A stretch of DNA of 64,000 nucleotides from a virus. Where the stretch lies: positions 1-64,000 of the IMG/VR virus record IMGVR_UViG_3300029915_001170; one strand, written 5' to 3'. Both the position numbers and the translations under genes were made by a program. Below are positions 42,945-52,087 of this stretch, one piece after another (the first letter of the stretch is position 1; the number at the start of each line of letters is the position of its first letter). Under the pieces are notes generated by a model. The model did no database searches and had not been told where the DNA came from. It saw only the letters and a list, made by a program, of their open reading frames with translations.

Positions 42945-43261
42945 TAGAGATTACTCCCTTCCTGTGAAGATTTGAAAGTGGTTACTTTCCTACTCTGAGC
43001 TTCGATGTTCTCTTCAATTTCTTCAACGACTTCTGGAAGTTGAAGAAGCATATTTGCAAGGTTAAGCTGTGTTTTTAGAATCGCTATGTGAGTCTTGACC
43101 TCTTCTGCTGACTTCTGTAGATTGAGTATCCTCACACCATCAATAGCCTCTTGCTTGAGGCTATTGAGCAGTCCCAGCACCGGCTGGAACTCCTCCCTGC
43201 CCCACAATTCCTTGAGGAACTGTCGATACGGGATTAGGTCTCCCACTTTGTTGATTTCCAT
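42944..43261 (-). CDS. Helical protein between portal and scaffold
   Basis: 105 aa from the ATG at 43261, which has AGGAG 6 nt upstream in the GGAGCAGGAAATG context. Residues 35-90 are coiled coil. Its 5' end overlaps the portal gene's 3' end by 101 nt in another frame. Length and composition suit a small chaperone or capsid assembly factor. Confidence 0.55.
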   Translation of the reverse strand: MEINKVGDLIPYRQFLKELWGREEFQPVLGLLNSLKQEAIDGVRILNLQKSAEEVKTHIAILKTQLNLANMLLQLPEVVEEIEENIEAQSRKVTTFKSSQEGSNL

Positions 43262-45116
43262 TTCCTGCTCCTGCTCCCGCAGCTTGCGCTGCTTGTTGCA
43301 TTGCGGCTTCGATAATGTTTGAGACATTCGGTAGAAGCGTCTCAGTATTATCTTTGTTAAAATCACGCAACAGAGTCTGACCCATCACTCGTGTCGCAAG
43401 AAGCATTTCAAGATAGTACTGCTTGAGATCTTGTGGAATTTGTGGCTGAGCGATTGCTTGAATAACCTGGGCCTGGGAGTTGTATAGCCGCTCCATGCGA
43501 TCGCTCAACAGAATATCATTCTGGCGTTCAAGCTCCTTGTTCATAGAAGCTGAGGCTGGCCGAAGTCTCAGGCCAAGCACGCCAGCTTTATACTGATCGA
43601 GAGCTTTTTTGAGCCTCTCTGCCTGTGTACCATACTTTTCAAGTCTCGAGCCGATACCATAGTTTGAGTACATTGTCAGAAACTTTAATCCAAGTTTTAC
43701 ATGTGCTGAGCGCATATCACCAGTGCGCAAGTTGTTTCGGTTATTCTGCTGCATCATAACCATGGAAGTGCCGGCAGCACTGTAGATGCCACGCTTTTGA
43801 TTTACAATTCCACCGCCAGTTCCACCAGTCGCCGGATCTACTCCAGTACGTTCCTTTGCAATAGCCATGTGAAACTGATCTGGCCCATCGCTATATCCAA
43901 GGTCCGCTGCTGATTTAATATGCTCAAGCTCTCCTTCTTTCGCTGGAAGTACAACACCAGGAAAAATATCAAGCATCGAGGTAAGCTTGGATTCCGGATC
44001 TGCTCTCCAGACACCAAGCATAGCCATGTTACGATTATTTGTGCGCCAGTTGTTATTGTTAGAAAGCTCCGTCTGGATCATATGAATCATCTCAGCAAAG
44101 CCGGTGCCGAGATAGGATTCATCGTCATATGCAAGTTTCATGTCCTGGTATGGAAGCATGTTCTTTGGATAGTTGTTAAAGGCTATCCAAAGAATCTTCC
44201 GGCTCTTCTTGTGATACTTTGCTTGGAAAGAGTAGGTCTTTCTTTGAACATCAAACTTAAAGAACAACGTGTAAATGTACCATCGCGCCGCTCCGGCATC
44301 TACGCCAGTGGATTCAATCCCAAACTGCTCGTTAACTTCACGCTCCATTTCAGTTTCTTGAACTGCATCTGGAGATGCGAGAAGCTTGTCAATGTCTGAC
44401 TGCTTGTAATATGGACTTTTAGACTTCAAATCCTGTAAAGCCCACATATCCAGAGAGTCGATATGGCCCATCAACTTCATGTTCTCAAGCTTTGGAACAG
44501 ATGGATCAAAGATAAACCTGTTGAGCGGCAGCAGCTCTGGATGAGGACCATCTCGCTTTACAAAAACCCTGGACTCAGATCTAACCGGATTACCATCCTC
44601 TAAACCACCATCAAGATATACTCGTTCGACCTCACTCTCGTATTCATATGGTGTATAGATAATCCCTGTGCCATATTTGATAGCGCTGTGAAAAGCACTT
44701 TGCTCAACGCGGTATAAGTCCAGCTCATCTGGATCATATGCCATGTCCATAAGGAAGCTTTGCACAATTTGCTTTAACTCTTCTCCATCTTTCGAGGGAA
44801 GATCACCACTCATCGTGGCTGCCCAGAGTGGATCGTACATATAAATGCCACCCATAATACGGGCTAGCAACTCGTCACAAGCAGTGCCGATTATGGGAAT
44901 GACTAGATTTGCTGCGCCAGGCCACGGCCAATCAGCAGATTGATTCTTTGGCCGAGCTTTATACAAGCGCACATACTCTGGCAGTTTCTCCGTGCGAAAT
45001 GTCTGGAGCCGCCGGTCAAGATGCTCAACTTTTTCCTTGATGAACTCGCACAGCTTTTTGTAGTTGTCCGGTCCAAACTCTTTCTCGGTAACTTCTGTAG
45101 GTGGCTGATATGGCAT
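43161..45116 (-). CDS. Portal protein
   Basis: 651 aa. The N-terminal SADWPWPGAANLVIPIIG (about residues 59-76) and MRR-like helical stem with LLYNSQAQVIQAIAQPQ agree with podo/siphovirus portals; the C-terminal 60 residues are Gln/Ala/Gly-rich. Located directly after the large terminase region and before the scaffold, which fixes the call. Confidence 0.8.
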   Translation of the reverse strand: MPYQPPTEVTEKEFGPDNYKKLCEFIKEKVEHLDRRLQTFRTEKLPEYVRLYKARPKNQSADWPWPGAANLVIPIIGTACDELLARIMGGIYMYDPLWAATMSGDLPSKDGEELKQIVQSFLMDMAYDPDELDLYRVEQSAFHSAIKYGTGIIYTPYEYESEVERVYLDGGLEDGNPVRSESRVFVKRDGPHPELLPLNRFIFDPSVPKLENMKLMGHIDSLDMWALQDLKSKSPYYKQSDIDKLLASPDAVQETEMEREVNEQFGIESTGVDAGAARWYIYTLFFKFDVQRKTYSFQAKYHKKSRKILWIAFNNYPKNMLPYQDMKLAYDDESYLGTGFAEMIHMIQTELSNNNNWRTNNRNMAMLGVWRADPESKLTSMLDIFPGVVLPAKEGELEHIKSAADLGYSDGPDQFHMAIAKERTGVDPATGGTGGGIVNQKRGIYSAAGTSMVMMQQNNRNNLRTGDMRSAHVKLGLKFLTMYSNYGIGSRLEKYGTQAERLKKALDQYKAGVLGLRLRPASASMNKELERQNDILLSDRMERLYNSQAQVIQAIAQPQIPQDLKQYYLEMLLATRVMGQTLLRDFNKDNTETLLPNVSNIIEAAMQQAAQAAGAGAGNGNQQSGRPNPVSTVPQGIVGQGGVPAGAGTAQ

Positions 45117-45445
45117 TAGAGGGCACTCGAAATGATTGTAGCATTTGTTCCAGCAACCATATTAGCTAAAGCCACTGGATCGGCCACTGTCTTTGTAACG
45201 TTAGAGGTGATTGTTTCCGTGGCACTCGTGCTTCCAGGCACCTGCGGCGCCGAGAGAGTGTACTGAAACTGTGGCATCGGCATTTGCGCACTGAAAGTCT
45301 TAAAGTCCGCTGTTAACAAGTTTACAAACTTATAGAAAAACTGGTACACTACATTTCCATTTGGTGCAGGTAAAGCCTGCACCAAAGCCGATGCAGCTTG
45401 ATTGGCAATGTAGAATAACATAAGTTGCTGCGGATCAATTGTCAT
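45116..45445 (-). CDS. Small protein between lysis-like and portal genes
   Basis: 109 aa. N-terminal helix MTIDPQQLMLFYIANQAAS, then a beta-rich C-terminal half. GGAG 5 nt before the start. Overlaps the portal start by 1 nt. Possibly a head-completion protein; no family recognised. Confidence 0.55.
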   Translation of the reverse strand: MTIDPQQLMLFYIANQAASALVQALPAPNGNVVYQFFYKFVNLLTADFKTFSAQMPMPQFQYTLSAPQVPGSTSATETITSNVTKTVADPVALANMVAGTNATIISSAL

Positions 45446-45453
45446 GCTTGCTC

Positions 45454-45702
45454 CTAACTACGTTGATGTGCCTGAGCGCCATGATCGTAGAGAGCTTTTG
45501 CCGTGGCATAACCACTCTGAAAAGCACTTATCTTTCCAAGCTCCACTGAGTGAGCATTCAGTTCTTTTGAGTGATCCTCTAGCTGAATGTCATGCTCATC
45601 CAATCGCTTTGAGTGAGTTGACTGGTTCGAATACAAAACCCCAGCAAAAAAGATACAAGTAACAATACTTACAATTGTTGGTCCCCAGGCTGCCCAATCC
45701 AT
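45454..45702 (-). CDS. Membrane-anchored coiled-coil protein (lysis/spanin-like candidate)
   Basis: 82 aa. One N-terminal membrane segment (residues 6-25) followed by a polar coiled coil (HSKRLDEHDIQLEDHSKELNAHS). This is the layout of inner-membrane spanins and holin-associated proteins. No endolysin was recognised in the window, so the lysis role is only suggested. Confidence 0.45.
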   Translation of the reverse strand: MDWAAWGPTIVSIVTCIFFAGVLYSNQSTHSKRLDEHDIQLEDHSKELNAHSVELGKISAFQSGYATAKALYDHGAQAHQRS

Positions 45703-45710
45703 GCTGTCTC

Positions 45711-47582
45711 CTAAGCTACCGCAGAAGCTACGCGGCGACGATATTGCGCCATTTGTTTAGCAAGAAATTCATTGATCTTTTCTTCAGAGACTGTATCAAA
45801 CTTCCATACCTGCGGCCCGTAGGAGAGAACATCTAGAAGATCAATCAAACCTTTGCGCTGGCCGTACTGCTCTGCTTCTTCTTTGGTTTCGATGCAATTG
45901 TTAGCATCAAGCCAGAGTTCGTGGCGCTCGACAATTGGAATGAAGTTCTCAATGCGCTCAGCTTTGGCATTTGCATTCTGTGGAGTTTTCAAAGGCAGAA
46001 ACTGAATTCCAGCAATCTCTGGGTGAGTATGCTTGTGCTCTTCTACGAAGTAGTTCAGATGATAGAGGAGGAACTTTTGTGCGGCGACTGCTTCCACATA
46101 GACGACGCGAAGCTTCCACTTGATTGCAAAGAAGAAAATCTTTTTTACAAACTCATCAATCGGAGCGGCTTTTGCCCATTGATCGAGGAGATAGATTCTA
46201 CGGGGACTGCGACTTATACCAGTCACAGCGATAGCGTGGCGGCAGCGTCCATCCTTACCGACCTCTTGGCCCATGTGTGCACCGCCGTGGTTTGGATCAA
46301 CAACCATGTAACGGTCAAGGTTTCGTGGGAAGATGTCTTTTTCTACATCGCCGGCGGCAACATGGTGTCGCACCACGATACGATATTGCTGAGGTTGCGT
46401 AGTTTCGAAGAGCCGAGACATTGTCTCAGATTCTTTTGGTATAGCCAGAGCACCAGTTACCTTCTCGAAATGGAAGTAGCGAAAATCCGCCATGTTAAAC
46501 TTAGCCTTAGACGGATCAATAGGATAATTAAGAAACTGACAGGAGAAGTGATAGCTACCCAAACGACGCTTCCAGCGAAGGAGTTTTTCTCTTGTGAAAG
46601 CTTCCGGAAAAATCGGCTGGCCAAAAGAGTGCAAAGCACAGCAGCCACCAAGAGCACTATGCGTAGTCCAACTGAAGTATGGCTCTTCTTGGCGAATGTG
46701 CGAGTTGAGATCATCATGACTCCAGCGATTTCCTACTACTATCTCATCAAAGTCTCTACCAGGATTATTCGGGTCATTGTCTGTTGCGCCTACGAGGATT
46801 TGGTGGTAGTCAATGGTATCAGCCATGACAATCGAACTCTTACGGGCTTCTCTTCCAACAAGATCATCCTGTACGACGACGTTGTAGTGCCGCGACTGAA
46901 GAGCAGCACCGACACCAATGAAGTCAAAGGTTCCTTCACCTTGACCACGGCCAATGGGAGTGCGCCGCTGATGGAGAGACTCATTTGTCCACGTCTCCTT
47001 TTCTGTTGGCATAATCTCAGGAAAGAGATGGCGAAAGAAGGCGTTGTTCTCGTAATGGTTTGAGATACGGATGCCGAGCTTAATGGCGTTCTTGATGGTT
47101 TCTGAGACAAGTAGAATGCGAATGTCTTGTGAATGTGTACGGCGCATCCACTCAATATAGAGGTCGGTGTAGCCAACACTGGTAAAGAAGTCTTCCTCAC
47201 GGTGGCCGAAGGGCAAAGCGCGCCAGATTGGAAAGCACTCAGAGTATACTGTGGACTTGAAGTGATCGCGCGGTATCTCAATGCCTTCTTTGAGGCCATC
47301 CTTCATGACCGTGAGACACATTTGATAATGCAGATTGTGAGCTTTATCCGGATTCTTTGAAAATCGGTCCTTGCCCATTACGATAGTGCTGAAATAGTAC
47401 AAGTCCATCAAAGAATTCGCACGATAGATTTGCTTTTTCTCTGTCGGAGATTTTGCAATTTCTGTAGGTATGAGATTATATCCGAGAACTGTAGACCGCG
47501 GCACAAAGGTATCTCCGATCTCTCCTACCTCAAGAGACCGGAGTATATCCCGCACACGTTGGTTTGTTTCTCGTTCGCTCAA
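45711..47582 (-). CDS. terL: Large terminase subunit
   Basis: 623 aa. ATPase Walker A PRDHFKST (104-111), Walker B VVVQDDLVG, and a C-terminal nuclease domain starting RYMVVDPNHGG. The family packages concatemeric DNA through the portal. The longest late gene with an enzymatic domain. The small terminase gene lies upstream with one gene between. Confidence 0.9.
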   Translation of the reverse strand: MSERETNQRVRDILRSLEVGEIGDTFVPRSTVLGYNLIPTEIAKSPTEKKQIYRANSLMDLYYFSTIVMGKDRFSKNPDKAHNLHYQMCLTVMKDGLKEGIEIPRDHFKSTVYSECFPIWRALPFGHREEDFFTSVGYTDLYIEWMRRTHSQDIRILLVSETIKNAIKLGIRISNHYENNAFFRHLFPEIMPTEKETWTNESLHQRRTPIGRGQGEGTFDFIGVGAALQSRHYNVVVQDDLVGREARKSSIVMADTIDYHQILVGATDNDPNNPGRDFDEIVVGNRWSHDDLNSHIRQEEPYFSWTTHSALGGCCALHSFGQPIFPEAFTREKLLRWKRRLGSYHFSCQFLNYPIDPSKAKFNMADFRYFHFEKVTGALAIPKESETMSRLFETTQPQQYRIVVRHHVAAGDVEKDIFPRNLDRYMVVDPNHGGAHMGQEVGKDGRCRHAIAVTGISRSPRRIYLLDQWAKAAPIDEFVKKIFFFAIKWKLRVVYVEAVAAQKFLLYHLNYFVEEHKHTHPEIAGIQFLPLKTPQNANAKAERIENFIPIVERHELWLDANNCIETKEEAEQYGQRKGLIDLLDVLSYGPQVWKFDTVSEEKINEFLAKQMAQYRRRVASAVA

Positions 47583-47597
47583 GCAGAAACCGCTTTC

Positions 47598-48032
47598 TTA
47601 GAGAGCTGAAGAGGTAATAGGTGTAGACACAGTGGAAGCAGAGACTTTATTTGCTACTGTCGATGCTGCTGTTCCTGTGGTGGTTGATGCCGGAATCGCA
47701 TTCAGCGTTGCTACTACAGCATTTGCCCAAGCTGTCACATTGGCAGGCGTAGCAGAAATGCCGGCTGATTTTGCATAATCAGCATAATCAGATTCAATTG
47801 AGGCCACAACCAAGGCCAGTTTCTGTGCGCCGCTACCGCTTTGTGCACCTGCAGCGATTGCAGCATTCTCTGCATTGATAGCAGCGGTGACAGTGAGGTT
47901 ATACAGTGAGGCGATACCAGGAAAAGCCACGTCTACAATTGGCTCTGCAACCTGAGCTACCTTGGTGGCTCCTGTGAAGAACACCTCGAAAGCATGTCCA
48001 ACTTCTGAGAGAATCGTGTTAATGTTTGCCAT
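47598..48032 (-). CDS. Ala-rich hypothetical phage protein
   Basis: 144 aa. N-terminal amphipathic helix (EVGHAFEVFFTGATKVAQ), Ala-rich middle and a Ser/Thr tail. No membrane segment is long enough for a holin. Lies between the terminase subunits, with AAGGAG before the start. The 181-bp gap above (48033-48213) holds no supported gene. Confidence 0.55.
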   Translation of the reverse strand: MANINTILSEVGHAFEVFFTGATKVAQVAEPIVDVAFPGIASLYNLTVTAAINAENAAIAAGAQSGSGAQKLALVVASIESDYADYAKSAGISATPANVTAWANAVVATLNAIPASTTTGTAASTVANKVSASTVSTPITSSAL

Positions 48033-48213
48033 CTCTACTCCTTGCGCAAACGCTATGGGGTTTGCAGTCGGTGAGTCCTGCGTTAGAACTGAATTGCGCG
48101 GTATTAGGGTATGTCTGTTGTCATTACTTCAGCCCAGTATGGCCACTCAAAACAATGAGAACCAAAAACCGGACTGAAAACATCACGTCGATGTTTCATC
48201 GAAAGGCCCATTC

Positions 48214-49023
48214 TTAATTCACTGGTCCTTCCATAGAAAGTGCTTCTAGCATCGCTGCTTCGGCTTCTAGCTTATCGAGAGCTGATTGTTGATCTACCTG
48301 TGAGAGCGTGTGGGAGTTTGAGAACTCGTTGTTTACTTCTACTGCGGCGGCCGCATGGATTGGCGTAGCAGGTGCTGCGATGCCACGAATGGTGTTAATG
48401 ATACTACGAGAAGCTTCGTCCATCCGCTCAAAATCAAACGCATCAACAGGCTTGATCTCTGCACGAGATACCTTGGCGAATGTTCCTTCGCGATCCATGA
48501 TATCACGAGCAACATCAACCTGATGCTTACGCTCTGTGATTGTGGTTGCTTTCGCGTTGAGTTCATTCGCCAAAACTTGAAAAGCCGATGGGAGAAGTTG
48601 TGCTAGCATCTCCTTACGCTGGCTTTTTATGAGATCAAGCTGTGATTCGGCATCTATGATGATGCCGTGGGTGATTTGCATTCGGACTTTGAGATAGTCG
48701 GGAGAGGATTTTATGCTTTGGAGTCGCCGCAGAGAGATTGTAAGCATTGCGGCGGCAGCAATCTCGGGAATGCCAGCATTTTCCAGACGCGCCATAGTTT
48801 CGAGGCGCTTTAGAGTACGAAAGTGATGTTTAGCATCTGGCTTCCGTGCGAGCCTGTTTGTGGATGAGAGTGCGCCGCCATAGTGTAAGGTGGTCGTTGT
48901 TGAGGAAACTGGACCGGCCGGCGCCGCCGCAGACACAGTAGATGCGCTGCTCGTGGTAGCTGAGGCACTTACGGCGGCCGCGCCGCTGGCTTTTGAGAAG
49001 TTTAGTTTACTTACAAGCGTCAT
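48214..49023 (-). CDS. terS: Putative small terminase subunit
   Basis: 269 aa. Ala/Ser-rich disordered start (about 1-55), then a helix-turn-helix (LENAGIPEIAAAAMLTISLRR, about residues 80-100) and a long helical oligomerisation region. Position two genes above TerL supports a DNA-recognition role. AAAGGA precedes the start. Confidence 0.6.
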   Translation of the reverse strand: MTLVSKLNFSKASGAAAVSASATTSSASTVSAAAPAGPVSSTTTTLHYGGALSSTNRLARKPDAKHHFRTLKRLETMARLENAGIPEIAAAAMLTISLRRLQSIKSSPDYLKVRMQITHGIIIDAESQLDLIKSQRKEMLAQLLPSAFQVLANELNAKATTITERKHQVDVARDIMDREGTFAKVSRAEIKPVDAFDFERMDEASRSIINTIRGIAAPATPIHAAAAVEVNNEFSNSHTLSQVDQQSALDKLEAEAAMLEALSMEGPVN

Positions 49024-49230
49024 CTAAATATCATCCTTTTGTGCCACCGCCAGCGCGGCGCTAGCGCCTCCGGCGCTTCTCGCAGACCCAAAGGGCGACG
49101 GAGCCGCCGCTGTGAGCACGCCTGGCTGATTCTCAAAGTACCGTCTCAGCATACGCCGAAGCGGACTTCTATCAGTACGCTCGGAGCATGTATACACTTC
49201 TGCTGCGACGCCGCTGTTGGGATTGCTCAT
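49024..49230 (-). CDS. Small basic hypothetical protein, possibly translated from a leaderless mRNA
   Basis: 68 aa, opening MSNPNSGVAAEVYTCSERTDRSPLRRMLRR. The -10 box of the late promoter ends 7 bp before the ATG, so transcription would begin at or next to the start codon and no ribosome-binding site fits between. No domain recognised. If not translated, the first late gene is the small terminase. Confidence 0.45.
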   Translation of the reverse strand: MSNPNSGVAAEVYTCSERTDRSPLRRMLRRYFENQPGVLTAAAPSPFGSARSAGGASAALAVAQKDDI

Positions 49231-49236
49231 GCTTCA

Positions 49237-49265
49237 AGGTTACACCTACTGCACGGCGCTGTCAA
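49237..49265 (-). promoter_or_regulatory. Late promoter
   Basis: Minus strand: TTGACA (49260-49265), 17-bp spacer ending GGTG, TAACCT (49237-49242). It shares its TG-extended form with the plus-strand promoters at 51134, 54555 and 59864. Confidence 0.75.
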
Positions 49266-49975
49266 GCTCGAAAGTGGTATTTTCAAGGCCAAAATTACCT
49301 ACTCTGTGGCAGCATACACCCACCGGCCACCGGTCCCGGCGCTCCGCCACTACTGCTGCTGTAGCCGTTGCTTGCTGCTACCGCTGCTTCGCCGCCGCTA
49401 CCGCTGCTGCCGCTTGCTGCTGCTCAGCACCTTGAGAATATTCTTATAATGTACATTGCTATTTTCAAAAAAGTTGAAAAAATTAGTAGCGGTGTCCCCC
49501 TCGTTTTCTATTCGCGTTTGAGATTTTTTAGGCGGAGCCTGTATAGACAACTAGAGGGATGGACAACTAGGGCACAAGCGTTATAGCATAGGCGGCTTGC
49601 GGCTGTCAAGTAGCATAGGCGTTAATAGCAAAGTAGTACATTCAAGAAAGCATAACAGGGACTATGAAAGAGTGTAGAGTGCAAGTTGTTGATAGCATTG
49701 GAGTTAGCATGAGCAAGCGTACAGATGTGCGTAGGCGCATATGTTATTGCGTAGGCGCGCCTGTGAATAAGCTGTGCATAACCTAAGCGGCTGTTGATTC
49801 TAAAAGACTTAGGGCGGCCATGCCGCCGCGCGGAGTTTGGCACGTTAATTGCTATATATAGGATGTAAGGCCAAGGCCATACGGAACACACAGAGAACCT
49901 GAGTATTTGACAATTGATTCACAAGTGTAGAGTATGGCAGGGTTAGCAGTATCGCTTAGGCCGTCAGAGCTACAC
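49266..49975. other. Divergent control region without supported genes
   Basis: About 710 bp between late and early genes. Seen: GCTGCT/CCGCTG-rich stretch (49345-49435), direct repeat GACAACTAG (49546-49554, 49562-49570), four TAGGCG repeats (in TAGCATAGGCG at 49584 and 49611, GCGTAGGCGC at 49729 and 49749), a minus-strand promoter at 49580-49609 (TTGACA, 18 bp, TATAAC), and a plus-strand TTGACA at 49907-49912 with a poor -10. An origin or regulator-binding array is possible. Confidence 0.5.
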
Positions 49976-50030
49976 GCACAGTGAGTAACCCTGTGCAAGC
50001 TGTATTCAGTGTATGGCTTGCACAGGGTTA
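49976..50030 (+). promoter_or_regulatory. Structured leader RNA 1 with competing hairpins
   Basis: A perfect 15-bp inverted repeat (49986-50000 with 50016-50030, 15-nt loop) lies 24 nt before the next start. Its left arm can instead pair upstream: GCACAG (49976-49981) with CTGTGC (49991-49996), or CAGGGTTA (49938-49945) with TAACCCTG (49986-49993). Confidence 0.6.
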
Positions 50031-50053
50031 ACCCTGTAAAGGAGAAACATCCA

Positions 50054-50590
50054 ATGAGTAACAACACAATCGCCGATCAATTGAGCAACACAGCCGTAAC
50101 AGCAACAGCAACAGCGGTCAAGGCTCCAACCGCGCCGGTAACACCAGCAACGTTTAATCCTATGGACACACTGAGTGAGCGGCAGCGTATAGCGCTCGCG
50201 GGCAAGTGGGCAGCAATGAAGGAATCAGAACGTGACCTTTACGCTGAGCATATTGCCACCGGCATTACAGACAGCGCTACGCTGTACTGCATTGCCACAA
50301 TCACCACTGAAGCAAACAATCGGATTTTCAGCGAGAGTCGCCCGATATACCTTGCGACGTTGCTGCAATGGTATCTGGCACTCACGTCCACCGAGGATGC
50401 AATTAAGAAGTTTGCACAGCAACAACTTCAGAAGCTAGGAGACGAGACAAGTGGTTCACAGCAACTAACGCTGCTTTCCGCCGTAAAAAGCCGCCTTCTG
50501 GAGAAACGTACATTCCTGCCAGAAGCAACAGACAAGGCATTCCGCGCGCTGTGCAGGTTCTACGGGTTTGATGCAAACATGGTGAAGTAA
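50054..50590 (+). CDS. Hypothetical early protein
   Basis: 178 aa from the ATG at 50054 (AAAGGAGAAAC upstream). Ala/Thr/Pro-rich first 40 residues, then a helical domain with SERQRIALAGKWAAM and DLYAEHIATGI. No family recognised. First gene of the plus-strand early region, ended by a terminator. Confidence 0.65.
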   Translation: MSNNTIADQLSNTAVTATATAVKAPTAPVTPATFNPMDTLSERQRIALAGKWAAMKESERDLYAEHIATGITDSATLYCIATITTEANNRIFSESRPIYLATLLQWYLALTSTEDAIKKFAQQQLQKLGDETSGSQQLTLLSAVKSRLLEKRTFLPEATDKAFRALCRFYGFDANMVK

Positions 50591-50611
50591 GCGGCTCCGC
50601 CGCGAAGCGCC

Positions 50612-50650
50612 AAAGCAGCATAGAGCAGCATTCTTGCTCTATGCTGCTTT
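50612..50650 (+). terminator. Intrinsic terminator
   Basis: Perfect 16-bp stem (50612-50627 with 50635-50650), 7-nt loop, short T run at its end. Closes the first early transcript. Confidence 0.8.
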
Positions 50651-51109
50651 TGCACGTTTGTTTCTTGGCGTGCAGTGCTATTTGTGGACTCTCTCTAGGA
50701 CACTTCTCTCTCTCGGCGGAGGCATGGGGCCTGGGAAGAGCTAGCCCTTGGGGATGCGCTTTGTTTTCAGACACTTACGGGTTGGTTAGGTAGTGCTATG
50801 CAAGTGACAACGCCCCCGGAGGCAAGGCTTCGCGCCGCGAGGCAGGCCACTCATGCACGTCCAAAGAACATGCTTTCACGTAGCGCGAGCGAAGCTTGTA
50901 GTAGTATATTTTTATATATAATTCTCTCTTTGTTGTGTTGTTGATTAAAATATATATAATCTTATGAAGGGTGCGTATGTACCGAGAAGTGAAGAAAGTT
51001 ATGCTTTGGATGTGCAAGGGCGGCGGCACAGTCGCAGGCAGGCGCCCGGCACGGTGGGTGGTGACATTTGGGTATGACTACCCAACCATGCCGTAAGTCG
51101 TTGAAAACA
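50651..51109. other. Non-coding stretch with an AT-rich patch
   Basis: No ORF with a ribosome-binding site is supported; a 37-codon ORF from 50964 lacks one. An almost pure A/T patch with TATATA runs lies at 50900-50965 inside otherwise GC-rich DNA and could be an unwinding element. Nothing else is recognised. Confidence 0.45.
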
Positions 51110-51162
51110 TGCGACATGTCGCAAGGCTGAAACTTGACAGGCCCCATGCCTAGGTGTATCAT
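51110..51162 (+). promoter_or_regulatory. Early promoter with upstream palindrome
   Basis: TTGACA (51134-51139), 17-bp spacer ending GGTG, TATCAT (51157-51162). A perfect 14-bp palindrome TGCGACATGTCGCA (51110-51123) lies 10 bp upstream and is a likely regulator site. Confidence 0.8.
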
Positions 51163-51195
51163 ATCCCTAGTGACCAAAAGAAGGGCGAGAAAACA

Positions 51196-51678
51196 ATGAG
51201 TTTTGGAAAAGCAATACAAAACACAAATGCAACGGCGCTAGGTGAGTTTTCTCTAGCGTCGATTGAATTTAGAGCAGCATGTAAGAGATTTACAAACATA
51301 CGTTTGATGATGGATAGACCAGATGCATCAGATGCTGAGCTAGCAACGTATGATCGTGCACGTAGGGTATACAAGGTAGCATGTAAAGTCTACAATGCGG
51401 CGCGAGGAAAGTATATCTCTGCGATTCGACAGGTAACAATTGAGGCTCCGAATCCAACAAATGAAGAACTGTACTTGTTGGCTTCAGAGACAAATCGGCA
51501 GTCGTTAGCAGAAGCAGCTAAAACAGCTCTCATTGCTGATAGCATCACCAAAGAAGAATGGGAAGAAGCAGAGAAATTCAAGCGTGAGCGCGAAGAACGT
51601 GCAAGCGCAAAACGAGAGTTTCTCGCCAACTCAGAAGATCCTACGTTTGGAGATTTTGAACCTTTAGGAGACAGCTGA
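51196..51678 (+). CDS. Helical hypothetical early protein
   Basis: 160 aa from the ATG at 51196 (AAGAAGGGCGAG upstream). Almost entirely helical and charged, e.g. EEWEEAEKFKREREERASAKREF. No family recognised. A 24-codon ORF overlaps its stop and is not supported. Confidence 0.65.
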   Translation: MSFGKAIQNTNATALGEFSLASIEFRAACKRFTNIRLMMDRPDASDAELATYDRARRVYKVACKVYNAARGKYISAIRQVTIEAPNPTNEELYLLASETNRQSLAEAAKTALIADSITKEEWEEAEKFKREREERASAKREFLANSEDPTFGDFEPLGDS

Positions 51679-51731
51679 TGCAGAATCAAAAAAGGTGCTT
51701 GTGTGGTATCAATCAGCATTCTTTAGCAACC

Positions 51732-51846
51732 GGCAGACTTGCTCTGCCATAGCCGCTCGGATATTAGAGCCGGATAAAGACCTGATCTTTGCAGTGTGGT
51801 CACACCTCGCGAAGATTGACCGGATGAGCGGCTATGGGAGCGCAAG
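51732..51846 (+). promoter_or_regulatory. Structured leader RNA 2 with competing hairpins
   Basis: CCATAGCCGCTC (51747-51758) pairs with 51826-51837, extended by CTTGC/GCAAG (51738-51742, 51842-51846). An upstream hairpin GGCAGA/TCTGCC (51732-51737, 51743-51748) uses part of the same left arm. GTGTG/CACAC lies inside the loop. The start at 51869 follows. Confidence 0.55.
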
Positions 51847-51868
51847 ATGCTCCAGATTCGAGGAATCA

Positions 51869-52087
51869 ATGACAATTGTGAAGCTGAAAACCACGCCTGA
51901 GACGCACAAGAGGCTGCACGAGTTTGGCACCACAATCGTGCAGCTTCTGCTCGACGAGCTTGAGCAGATGCAAATCAAGGAAGATGCGCTGTTAGAGACG
52001 CTGAAATCCGTAGCAAACTGCATAAACGAGCGCGAGGATGTTCGGCTTGCCGATAAACTCATCCGCGAAATTGAGGAATCACGATGA
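51869..52087 (+). CDS. Small helical protein, RHH-like length
   Basis: 72 aa from the ATG at 51869, chosen for GAGGA upstream; the longer ORF would cover the structured leader. Begins MTIVKLKTTPETHKRLHEFG, a strand-helix-helix start like ribbon-helix-helix or MetJ/Arc-type proteins, then a helical C-terminus. DNA binding is a guess. Confidence 0.55.
   Translation: MTIVKLKTTPETHKRLHEFGTTIVQLLLDELEQMQIKEDALLETLKSVANCINEREDVRLADKLIREIEESR

Noticed and set aside
45921-47063. 380-aa plus-strand ORF inside the terminase gene
   Set aside because: Shadow of the large terminase reading frame; composition is not protein-like and no start signal is seen.
47598-48032. Holin call for the 144-aa Ala-rich protein
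   Set aside because: The hydrophobic stretches are too short and too polar for membrane helices.
49345-49435. Possible CRISPR-like or tandem repeat array
   Set aside because: The GCTGCT/CCGCTG runs are low-complexity sequence without regular spacers.
50403-50774. 123-aa minus-strand ORF over the terminator at 50612
   Set aside because: Antisense to the early gene and crosses a clear intrinsic terminator; no ribosome-binding site.
51695-51868. 5' extension of the gene at 51869
   Set aside because: Would start at a GTG without a ribosome-binding site and run through the leader hairpins.
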